Both the position numbers and the translations under genes were made by a program. This document shows, piece by piece, positions 1 to 11,539 of a stretch of DNA of 64,000 bases; position 1 is the first letter of the stretch; every line of letters starts with the position of its first letter. The stretch is from Neoceratodus forsteri (lineage: Eukaryota > Chordata > Ceratodontiformes > Ceratodontidae). The DNA lies in the NCBI GenBank assembly GCA_016271365.2, contig JADMNL010000028.1:58980001-59044000 (forward strand), given 5' to 3'. A model generated the notes under the pieces. It was not told the DNA's origin. It saw nothing but the letters and a program-made list of their open reading frames with translations, and ran no database searches.

Positions 1-306
1 TACAGCAGCTCACCTGTGCGTGGCTCTCAACTTAAGCCTTTTTTTTTTTGGCTCAAAGTCCTGCAGGCACAGGTTGGGGGTTGCACCTGCACAACTCTGC
101 ACAGCCCGGCTGAATATCGGGCTGTGCAGTTTATGCATGGTTCCTCCCCCTCCAGTTCAGTATGCATTCATTTGCATTGCGCTGTTGCTCAGCATGTTTT
201 CTGTGGCGCAACTGCCTCCTGCTGAATATCACAGAATGGAGCAAGTTTGGACTTGAGCAGGTGCAACCCTATTGCGCATGGCGCAACCCTTTTGAATATC
301 TGGCCC
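1..306. repeat. possible DNA-transposon (MITE) end
   Basis: This stretch is rich in the motifs TTGCGC and GCGCAACC. Read on the minus strand from 306 it begins GGGCCAGATATTCAAAAGG, close to the left terminus of the putative MITE at 29031-29752 (GGGCCATATTTACAAAAGG). The element would run off the left edge of the window, so the partner terminus and the target duplication cannot be seen. The short ORFs here have no recognisable domain. A PIF/Harbinger-like identity is inference from the terminal motif only. Confidence 0.3.
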
Positions 307-886
307 AGCATGTTTAAGGTCTGTGGATTTTACACCTTTTGTGTTTGAGGCTGTATTATTAAACTGCACTTGTCTGGACAATTTACATTTTGTTGTTGCC
401 CTTTTTCAGTGGGGGGTAGTGCTGGCTTGTTCTGAGTTGCTACATGTATGTGGGGTTTCATTAGCACACCCTGATATGGGGCGGCTAAAAATAGAGTATA
501 GGTTTGTTATTGAAGAACCCACAAATAAAAGAAGATAGCATGGTGTCAGAATGGGATTCTGGTAACAGAAGGTAAAATGGTGATTTTAGAAGCACTGGGA
601 CTGAAAGCTCAGAGTTGCAGACTGAAGAGTAAAAAAAAAAAAAAAAAGCACATGGAATCTGCTGAAAGGGAAACTGAGAAGCCAAAAAGGAGCTGACTGC
701 ACAAGGGATAGAGAATCTGCAACACAGATAAACTTCCACCATCTCTCAGCTTACAAATGTCTGGTAATTTGGCAGAAAACTGGAAGAAGTTTCACCGAAG
801 ATTCTAGGTATATTTAAGAGCAATTGGAACCTGTGAAAAAATAAACAAGGTAAAAGCCTCTATTCATACATCTGAACCTGCTGGGA

Positions 887-950
887 CCAAAATCAGGGAT
901 ACTCGCCCCAAAAATCAGGGACAAATAACCAAAATCAGGGACACCATATT
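887..950. repeat. three-copy 21-bp tandem repeat
   Basis: The core AAAATCAGGGA occurs three times at about 21-bp spacing, each preceded by CC. The copies are nearly identical at the core and diverge in the spacer. Nothing about the surroundings suggests a function. Confidence 0.6.
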
Positions 951-2104
951 TTATTCAACATGATGGCATCTCGCTACCCCATGCCATTGCGTCATTCATT
1001 CATCACATCATGGTGAGGTACCATATAACATAAAGTATCTTTATTTTATGCTTTAGATGTCAAATTCAAACCAGATCGAGGAACCAAAGAGTGTAGACAA
1101 AATGCACCCATGTGTCACTGCACCAGGCACCTGTGCACCAGCCTAGCCAATATAATACAGTATGCTCATGTCAGTAGGCTCAGACTAGATAATAGAAACA
1201 ACACTGCTCAACTCTGACATTCTGCAGAACAAACCTGAGTACAAGCTATTTATCTGTACCTTGCCCAGCTTTCTTTGTCAGACGGCTCCATGTTCGGATC
1301 ATTACACAACTCCAATTTGTACTAAAAGTCTACAGCTACCACTGCTTTTGCTTATCTGGAAAACTACCACCCTTCCCCATGATGAATGTTGCTGTTGCCA
1401 TGGGATTGGTTAATATGCTATAAAATAGTTCTGAAGAGTGAATTGCCCAGAAGCACTTGATTTCATCACTTGAGATTGTAACCTGAAATGGGAGTTGAGG
1501 AATGAAAATATATTGAATGTAAAATGTTACGACTACTCTAGAGATTGGCCAGGGGCATAACACATGGTGCAATCTGAACCACAACCTGACTATCTTTCCC
1601 AGGTGCTACCCAATAAGACTCTTGGTCTGGGGGACTAACCTCTTTTCCCTTTGCCTTACAGCCAGGTTGGATAATGCTACTAGTCACATAACCCCCATAA
1701 ATACAACCAGAATTTTCTGTACTTTCTCCTCCCTGTAGAGCTATAATCCTTTGTAACCAAGCTGAGACTTTATGAACTGTATAAATAAAATAAGTTGACT
1801 GGATCTGGATGACATGTCTGTATATATGTTGTAAAATCTAAATAAAGAAGATATTTATAAAAAAAAATAGTTCCGAAGCAGCTCCCCCATACCTAACTGA
1901 TCATTATAACCACTGCTTCAACTTAGACCCAACAACACAAAGTGGTAATATGAACACAAAAAAGAAGAAACATTGGCCCATCAAGTTATTTACCCCACCA
2001 ACTTAGTGGGAACACCTACCACTTCAGTCTAATTGTATAGTCTGAACTAGAAATGTTATGTATTTAGCATTTCATACTTGATGGGTAATAGCTGAACAGT
2101 CATA

Positions 2105-2106
<2 letters not shown>

Positions 2107-2177
<71 letters not shown>
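2107..2177. repeat. (TA)n microsatellite
   Basis: About 35 uninterrupted TA dinucleotides. The apparent ORF on the minus strand with alternating Y and I residues is only the translation of this repeat. Confidence 0.97.
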
Positions 2178-2179
<2 letters not shown>

Positions 2180-3379
2180 CATCCAGACAGCAAATTTAAA
2201 CACCTACAGTTTCCATTGTGTTTATGGCAACTTGCCACTAGCTGCAGATTCTATGCCACTTAACAAAAAACAGAATTCAGCTCCCATGGCTAGAACTAAA
2301 AGCAAAAAAAGCTTTAGTTTATTTATTGACAAATTGAAACAGCGCTGTATAGATGGAGTGCCTTTTTGCTGTAATTGTAAAGTGACTACTGGTCAACAAA
2401 ACACATCTATCCCAATTATCAGCTTTTCAGTTTTTTTATAAGCAAATTATTCTCGCTAAAGAATAATGGTGAATATTCAGCTGTGTGGTATTAAAATCAT
2501 GCCATTTAGCATTTATTATTACTGATTTTCCAGCTCTACCAGCATTTAAAAAAATACATCCATAACTGCTGCACTGAGTCATAAATAAACAAAAGTTCTG
2601 ATTTAACAACAACAAAAATAAAAGCCAGCAGCACATGGAGACAGAAATACATGACAACGTAATAATAATGTTGAATTAAAACAGAAACTCACATAGACCC
2701 CATGCACAGTGACAGCCACACTATTCCAATGCAAGAGAAGCATCAACAGCAGGCAGCAGTGCGTCTTTCCTGGATAAAGCAACCGAAACTGGTAGTGAGG
2801 TGTAGACACTGTCAATGCAAGGAGCAGGAAAAGTCACCTACCATTGCTAGTAAAATAGAAAACCACTTCTGTGAATAAATACCTGACACCCAGTCCTGAA
2901 CGTACACTGACACAAGACACACTCAGTTGCTGCCACACAGGTCTTCATCGGGTCGAGGCAGGCCACTCTCTTGCTCAGGCTACAAAATGCTTATGATGCT
3001 GTGGAAGCCCAAGTCAGATGTGAGAATGGATAGGACCAAGGGCCTCCTTTTATGGAGTGGATGGAGATGGGGGGGTCCTCATTACCTGGGCAGCTCGTGG
3101 CAGGAAATCACTCCATGCATTACATGCATGAATCTGAAGTTGGCACATCAGTGTATATAGGAATGCTGAGTGCACTGGATTGGCTGTTGTTGTGCTGTGA
3201 TGATGTCACAAAACAATTAGCATCTCAAATGTGTAAATACAGTCCACAACTGCTGGCGAGTATGCAGAGGTAAGGTGAGGCTTCAAAATTCTGAAAGAAG
3301 CACAGGGACTCAGTAATTTGGGACAGGGGTGCAGAATTTGGGAAATCCCCCCTTCCAAAATTGAGACACTTGAGAGGTA

Positions 3380-5032
<1,653 letters not shown>

Positions 5033-5109
5033 TATACCTCTATTCTTCTGCACCACTATGTAAGAAAAGAAACAGATATGTACAATAATTTTCAGTTTGA
5101 GGCAGGTCA

Positions 5110-6700
5110 GAATTTAGACCTCAGAGCAATAGCGGGAAACTTTCATTTTTGCCGGAGACCCTCTTTGACCTCTGGCACTTTCTCTTCCCTCCTTCCTTAC
5201 ATCTACTATTCCCTTGTGCCTATCCCAGGTATTTTTGAATTCCATCACTAGTTTCACCCCCACTACCTCTACTAGAAGGCTGTTCCAGGAATCCACCACT
5301 CCTTCTGTGAAGAAATACTTCCTCACATCTCTCCTGAATCTACTCCCTCCCCCCCCCAGCTTCTTAGCAAGTCCCCTTGTTCTGCAGCACTTTTTTTCTG
5401 AAAAGTACTCCTCTCCAGTTCCTTATTTATCCCTATGAGACATTTATAGGTCTTTTTTTTTTTTAATTTTAGCTTTTGTTGACCGGGTAGGTGCACTAGA
5501 CAAATCCTGCCTATTTTCAGGCACGACCCGGGGGAGGGGGATACAGATGAATGCCAACTGACCTTGAACCAGATTAAGCTGTTGGTGGTATTTTTAGTGA
5601 ATGAGGGAAATTTGGCTAGGACACCGGGGAAATTCCTCTACTCTTTTCGATAAGTGCCATGGGATCTTTAACATCCACCTGAACTACCACCAATCCAGGC
5701 AGATGGGACCTCGGTTTAATGTCTTATCTGAAAGACGGCACCTCAGAAGTGCAGCACCCCTCTCATGCTGCACTGCAGTGTCAGTACTGGGATATTAACC
5801 CAAGTGCCAGATGTGGGAACTGAACCCACAGCCCTCTGATCTCCCGGCCTCAGAGACGAGTGTGCTACCTACTGAGCCACTGACACTGCATAGATATCAT
5901 ATCCCCGCTCTCTTTTCTTTCAGGGTTTACATATATTAAGCTCCATTAGCATGTCCTTCTTGGGCTGTTGATGTGGACCTTGCACCATCTTGGGCTGCCC
6001 TCCTCTGAACTGCCTCTACTCTGTCTGTGCCCTTCCTGAGATGTGGCCTATATAGTTGGACACAGTACTCAAGGTGGGATTTTACCAGTGATCTATATAG
6101 GGCAACACCACCGCCCTCTTTCTGCTGGCGATACCCCTTCCTATCCACCCCCAGCATCACATTAGCCCTCCTGACTGCCTGGCTACCTTTAGGTCATCCA
6201 ATATGATTATCCCAAGGTCTCTTTCCTGTTTGGTCCTTGTCAGTAACACTTCACCCATTCTGTACTCTGCCCCAGGTTTCCATGCTCCAAGTGCATTATT
6301 TTGCACTTCTTTGCATTAAAATCCTGCTGCCTTACTGTTGACCACTCCTCCAGTTTTTTCAGATCTCTGCCCATCCATTCCACACACCCCTCAGAGTGTC
6401 TGCCTTTTGCAGATCTTGGTGTCATTCACAAAGAGGCAGACCTTTCCTTCCAGGTCCTCTGCTATGTCACTTATAAAGACATTAAAGAGGATCAGTCCTA
6501 GCACTGAACCCTAAAGGTATCCTGCTGGTCACCTTGCCTTCTTTGCAGCAAACTCCATTTACCTCTACCCTCTGTCTCCTATCCCCTAACCAGTTTCTTA
6601 CCCAGGTTATCTCCTTGTTGTCCACCCCCAGCTACCTAGCTTGCTTACCAGTCTCCTATATGGAATAGTGTTAAAAGCCTTACTGAAATCCAGCTAGGTT
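5110..6700 (-). mobile_element. CR1 LINE fragment (5.1-6.7 kb), split by a V-SINE
   Basis: Minus-strand translation of 5114-5326 gives the C-terminal end of a CR1 ORF2 (KYFFTEGVVDSWNSLLVEVV). Reading resumes beyond a SINE at 5890-6700 with LYRSLVKSHLEYCVQLYRPH and the region around the RT active site, on multiple frames. The copy is 5' truncated near 6700, where Gypsy sequence begins, and it lacks the usual CR1 3' tail. It is heavily decayed, with several frame changes. CR1 ORF2 encodes an endonuclease-reverse transcriptase; nothing here is functional. Confidence 0.85.
5466..5889 (-). mobile_element. tRNA-derived SINE of V-SINE type
   Basis: Read from 5889 leftwards, the head GTGGCTCAGTAGGTAGCAC resembles a tRNA A-box region, followed about 40 bp later by GGGTTCAGTTCCCAC, a B box. 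These are Pol III promoter elements. The middle contains CCGTCTTTCAGATAAGACATT and AAAGATCCCATGGCAC, a central segment I recall as characteristic of vertebrate V-SINEs. The 3' tail matches the tails of the CORE-SINEs and the L2 in this window. It has inserted into the minus-strand CR1 at 5.1-6.7 kb. Assignment to V-SINE is from memory of the central domain. Confidence 0.8.
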
Positions 6701-7654
6701 TGCAAAGCTAACTAAAGGTAAATGTGGTATTTCACACTTTGCTGCAACTTGTTTTGTTAAAGTATAATTAAGCAGACAGGTATACCGAGGAGTCTAAAGG
6801 GTGCTGGAACATCATGTTTTCCTATACTAATGCAGCACTCAGGGACAGTGAGATTTCAGCAACCTGAAGATACTCGAGGGTGCACTGCAACAGTGAAACA
6901 TAAAAATGCATCTTACAAGCTCACATTCTTATTAGTAACAAAAGTAGTGCAACTGATTTTAGTACTAGAGCATGTGAAAAGCTGAATCTGGTAAACAGAG
7001 TACCTGCAATGGAGAGGAAGGGTATTAAAGAGTGTGATGCCCTGGTAGTTGAGTATTGAGACTTGTTTGAAGATTTGGGATGCCTCCATGGACAGCATGT
7101 AATCAGAGTAGATAAGGAAGCCCAACCTGTAATTCATCCATGCAGAGAGGTACATTCTGCACTGGGTGATATGCCGAAAGCAGAGTTAAGAGTACGTGGA
7201 AGCACTGGAAGTTATTGAAGAATAGTTGAACCAACTGAATGGGTCAGTTCATTGGTGATTGTAGACAAAAAGAATGTCAAACTACATATTTGTTTAGATC
7301 CCAGAGACTTTAATCGAATTGTAAAAATGGAGCATTTCAAGCTACCAACAAGGGAAGAAATTATATATTTGTTTAGATCCCACAGACCAGCTTGCCAATG
7401 TCAAATATTTCAACAAATTGGATGCATAAGCAAGATTTTGGCAAATGAAATTAGGTGACACAATTTCAAAGTTGTGCACATTCAACTCTCCTTTTCCAAG
7501 ATACAGATTTTTAAGACTCCCACTTGGAACAGCCTCAGCCTCAGCTCTGTAGATGTACCACAAAACTATACATATGTTGTATGAGCACCTTGAAGGTGTG
7601 AAGAACTCCATGGATGATGTCATTGTGTGGCGGGTATCTATGGAAGAAACACAG

Positions 7655-8303
7655 ACCATAGAAACATAGCCTATGACAGCAGACAAGGACCGCTTGGCCC
7701 ACCTAGTCTGCCCATTTCCCTACCTAATGGATACGCTGCAGATCCTAGTTTACCAACAGCCTACTTCCTTCTATCCCCCCACTAGAACTGCTTTATGTCT
7801 GTCCCATGCATTCTTGAATTCCCCCACTGTTTTTGACTCCATTACCTCCTTAGGAAGGCCATTCCATGTATCTACAACCCTCTCCATGAAAAAATACATC
7901 CTCACATTACCTCTGAGCCATCTCCCCCTCTATCTTCAAATTGTGCCCCCTTGTTCTTGCACATTTCTTTTTCTGAAAGATGCTACCCTCTTGGACTTTG
8001 TTTATTCCCTTGAGGTACTTGAAAGTTTATATCATGTCCCCTATCTCCTTTCCTCAAGAGTATACATATTAAGGTCCTTTAATCTCTCTTCATATGTCTT
8101 CTGGTGCAGACCCTGCACCATTTTAGTTGTCCTCCTCTGGACTGCCTCCATCTTGTCTATGTCCTTGTGGAGATGGGATCTCCAGAACTGCATGCAGTAC
8201 TCCAGAAGGGGGTCTCACCAACTGTCTGCACAGAGGGATAACAACGTCTTGTTTTCTACTGGTGATGCCTCTCCTCATGCATCCCAGTATCCTGCCAGAA
8301 CAT
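7655..8303 (-). mobile_element. CR1 LINE 3' fragment inserted in Gypsy RT
   Basis: The left end carries the CR1 tail unit (CATAGAAACATAG) followed by the typical 3' sequence. Minus-strand reading gives ILGCMRRGITSRKQDVVIP, a segment just downstream of the RT palm in CR1 ORF2. It is 5' truncated at about 8303. Gypsy reading is MEETQ on the left and MLRKVLEVTRK on the right, so the element sits in the RT domain. I could not find a convincing target duplication. Pseudogenic. Confidence 0.88.
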
Positions 8304-9367
8304 GATTGTATGCTGAGAAAAGTACTTGAGGTTACCAGAAAAGCCATTTTGAAACTGAATAAAGAGAACTGTGTTTTGGAGTTCAGGAACTGACTTATAT
8401 TAGTGATGTAATAACCAGTGAAGGATCCAGACCTGATGGAAAGAAAATTGAGGCAGTACTAAATATGCCACAGTCACAAAAAAGATGTGCAAAGAATTCT
8501 GGGGATGATGAATTGCTTGAGTAAATTTATACCAGACCTTTCTCAGAAATCATCACTGCTTAGAGTCCTGTTAGACAAAAGAAATCTTTGGGCATGGGTT
8601 CTTGAATAAGAGGAAGCAAGGCAAAATTTGAAGATGCAGCTTACAAAAGCACCCATACTCAGGTTTTATAGCCCAAGAAAACCAATGAAAGTTTCAGCAG
8701 ATGCTTCATAACACAGGCTGGAGAGATACTATTGCAACCACATGAGGATAAATGGCAACCCATTGGTTAGCATCAATAGCTATGACATGCAGAAACAAGC
8801 TCTGCTCAAATAGAGAAATAACTTTTGGGTATAACTTTCACATATGCACATTTTCTCTGGTTCATATATGGGCAATGTGTCACAGTAGAAACTGATCACA
8901 AATCTCTGATACTCTTGTTCTGCAAACCTTTGAGTGAATGCCCTTTATGAATTCAGCAGATGAAGATAACACTGCAGAGGTATGATTTACGCATATCATA
9001 TACACCTGGTAAACTGATGTATACAGCAGATGCATTGTCACAAGTATTAAAATCCAATAGATCTTTTGAAATCTCAGCCTGAAAGGGACATGTGTATGTA
9101 ACTCTGGTAGTTGCTGCAATGCCAGTAGCGGAGCACAGGTAAGAGCAGATCAAAGAAGAAACAGAAAAGGAGGTGTCACTAAAAGTCCTCAGAGATGATT
9201 GTTAACAGGTGATCAGATATAAAAAAACAAGTGTCCAGTGAATACCAGAGAGTACTGGAACTGTAGGAGTCAACTAACTGTGGTGAGTGGGATTATTTGA
9301 AAAGGTGAAAAATTGTAATTCCAAAAATCCTATAAAGGGGAATTTTATTTATTAAAGAACTTGTTTC

Positions 9368-9602
9368 AAAGATTTGACCAGGAAAGGCACATAAAGCTAT
9401 TATAGTGTGTAGCTTGTTGCAGGTGTGTCCTGGGTGATGGGTTGTATGGACCTGTCTCATTGGAAGAGGGAATGTTGGCCACGACACCAGGAAACACCTC
9501 TGCTCCTCATCAATAAGTGCAATGGGATCTTTTACTTCCACCTGGACAGTGACCAGAGATGGGAAGAAGGGACCTCAGTTTAATGTCTCACCAGAAGGAT
9601 GG
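9368..9602 (-). mobile_element. truncated V-SINE inserted in Gypsy integrase
   Basis: It matches the V-SINEs at 5466-5889 and 60005-60388 over the central domain (minus strand: AAAGATCCCATTGCAC, then the GTGTCGTGGCCAACATT region) and the 3' tail (plus strand TTTGACCAGGAAAGGCAC at 9373-9390). The tRNA-like head is missing. It lies just upstream of the integrase zinc domain of the Gypsy element, so it is younger than that element. Confidence 0.8.
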
Positions 9603-10080
9603 AAATACTACAAAAGATCATGAAGGATATTTGGGAATTGAGAAGTGCAAACAACAAGCAAGTGAGGTTATGTATTGGCACAGAAACAATCATGACATCA
9701 GAGAGATGGTGACAAACTGTGGATCGTGTTTGAAGTACAGACCAAGTCAGCAGACAGAGCCATTACATCCTCATCCCATCACAGAGAGACCTTTTCAGAA
9801 AGTAAGAACAGATTTGTTCACGTGGCATGGAAAGCGTATCTGACTGTGACTGATTCCTACTGAGTAGATCCAGAAGTGAGCACACTGCACAGCACCACTG
9901 GTGGAACTGTGATAAACTGCCTGAAAGCAACCTTTTCAAGGCATGGTATACCTGATGAGGTATTCATTGACAATGGACATAAGTTTAGCTGTTCTGAATT
10001 AAAGTAGTTTGCAAGAAAATGACAATTTGTACACAGTACCTCAAGTTCAAATCATCCCTGTCAAATAGACTAATCGAGAG

Positions 10081-10295
10081 CCTTTGATAATGGACTGATG
10101 TCTGAAACATGCCAGGCAGCCGCTGGATGGGTGCTTGTCCTGTTGATTGTCTTAAATAAAATAGACAATGGAGCAATGTTGGTGTCTTCTTAATTTGAAG
10201 TGGTGAGTGCCCACCTTTCCAGCAAAATACAGTGTTTTATTTGTTGGGAGCCTCACTAACCCTGTGCGCACTTTCTTTGCTTTGCTTGTACTAAC
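10081..10295. mobile_element. unclassified 215-bp insertion in Gypsy integrase
   Basis: Integrase reading runs to SNRLIES at 10080 and resumes with EKSVQIVKNIMKKH at about 10297, so the sequence between is foreign. The flanks share AGAG (10077-10080 and 10296-10299), possibly a short target duplication. The insert contains CTGATG...GAAAC at 10095-10108, which resembles a shortened hammerhead-ribozyme core, and an AATAAAAT run about 55 bp later. There are no terminal inverted repeats and no protein. Family unknown. Confidence 0.45.
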
Positions 10296-11539
10296 AGAGA
10301 AATCTGTGCAAATTGTGAAAAACATCATGAAGAAACACAGGTGGAGAGGACATCTATAAAGGACTCAGCATATCAGAGTTCTCCACTTGAAAGTGGACTG
10401 TCACCTGCACAGTCGATTAGGGGAAGAATTAGATCAACACTTCCAATGAAGGAAGACTTGCTCAGAACAAACAATGTGGAAAAAGGTAATGCAGACCAAA
10501 CAACAAGAGAAAATGAAACAAAAGTTTTATTTTTGACAAGTACTCAACCATTACCGGAGTTACATCCAGGAGTTAGGGTGTGCCTCAAGGGAAGCAGAGA
10601 CAATACATGGAACCTGAAGGATATAGTAACAGAACAAACCGACCTAAGATCATGCAAACTGAAAATTGAACAAGGACATGTCTTACGGAGAAATTGTGAA
10701 GATCTTCAGAGGATCAAGGGCAGCCAAGATGTTGAACCACTTACCGAATACAGAAGCAGAACAGACTTACAAACTGTACCAAGACATCTGAAAAAACTGT
10801 GGATTTCAGAAATGATGACACATACACAATGAGACAGCTGCATATGAATTCAAATCAGTTCGAAGGACTTTGAATGAGAAGATCAAGTCGAGCAGTTAAG
10901 CATCCTGAAAGACTGGCAAAGGCACCTAGCTTCACCTGAGCTCTTTTTTTCTAGGTTTGCTTGTAAGGACAGAGCAAGGAACAACATTATTAGAGCAAGG
11001 AAAAAATTAAGACTTCTTTTGGCTAGACAGATTTACTGTGTGTTGTTTTTTTTTTTTTTGCATCATATGTTTAAAAGTTTTCCAGTCATAACAAAGGAAA
11101 AAAACATACTCATACATAAAAGGAAACACAGACCATACTTTTACATAAAGCCCATTAGTAACTTTACCCTTAGTACATCATTTTATCAATACCCTCATAA
11201 AATCTCCTTCTCATACCAGATTACCAGGTTTCCTTTCCCCTCCCCAGGCCCTACTCCCCATGATACCCCCCCTTTAAACAATAAAAACCAGAAACGCAGA
11301 GTAATTTACAAAGTAATAAATCCTAAAAAACAGATAAAAAAAAAAAAGAAACAGGAAACAACTCCTCTTGTCTCTCATCCACACTTCCTCTACTTTATCC
11401 TTCCCAATGTGCTCTCCCTCGCCATTCCAGTCCAATCCCCTCCTCTCCCTCCTACCTCACCCGCCCTCTTTTATCCTTGCAACCCCCTCCCCAGCACCTC
11501 CATCTCCCCTGTGGGTAATGAGGACAAGAACGCACCCCA

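Larger units (their letters stand above)
307..3379. other. AT-rich intergenic sequence, no recognised gene
   Basis: About 3 kb with no ORF that resembles a known protein or transposon domain. It holds an A-run near 630-646, a short 21-bp tandem repeat (887-950) and a long TA microsatellite (2107-2177). Around 1780-1868 there is a retroposon-like 3' end: AATAAA-type hexamers, then AATAAAGAAG and a short A-run. The ORF at 2232-2441 (69 codons, lysine-rich) matches nothing I know and is probably chance. Confidence 0.6.
6900..10940 (+). pseudogene. Gypsy pol polyprotein, fragmented
   Basis: Pieces recognisable by domain: 7200-7380 reverse transcriptase N-terminus (PTEWVSSLVIVDKKN, CLDPRDFNRIV); 7560-7640 thumb side (MLYEHLEGVKNSMDDVIVW), in which MDDV is the active-site box; 8304-8400 the connection (VLEVTRKAILKLNKEN); 8990-9050 the RNase H end (YTPGKLMYTADALS); 9600-9840 the integrase zinc domain (HEGYLGIEKCK, CGSCLKY) with the second His replaced by Tyr; 9840-10080 the integrase core, with acidic residues in TDLF and FIDNG and the segment SNRLIES; 10300-10940 the integrase tail. 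Many stops and frame changes mean it encodes no working protein. Confidence 0.88.
6700..11042 (+). mobile_element. Ty3/Gypsy retrotransposon remnant
   Basis: Degenerate pol sequence in the order protease end, reverse transcriptase, RNase H, integrase. It is interrupted by a CR1 (7655-8303), a V-SINE (9368-9602) and a 215-bp insert (10081-10295). The left side stops at the CR1 boundary near 6700, so the 5' LTR and gag are missing. Pol ends around 10940, and a purine-rich stretch (GAGCAAGGAAAAAATTAAG) follows. The right flank is cut by the full-length L1 at 11043; because of the L1 target duplication, sequence from 17349 onward is probably its original continuation. Confidence 0.85.

Noticed and set aside
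1780..1868. Processed pseudogene or LINE 3' end with poly(A)
   Set aside because: AATAAA hexamers and a short A-run are present, but no upstream coding homology was recognised, so it is not listed as an element.
2056..2238. Minus-strand ORF with repeated YI
   Set aside because: Translation of the TA microsatellite.
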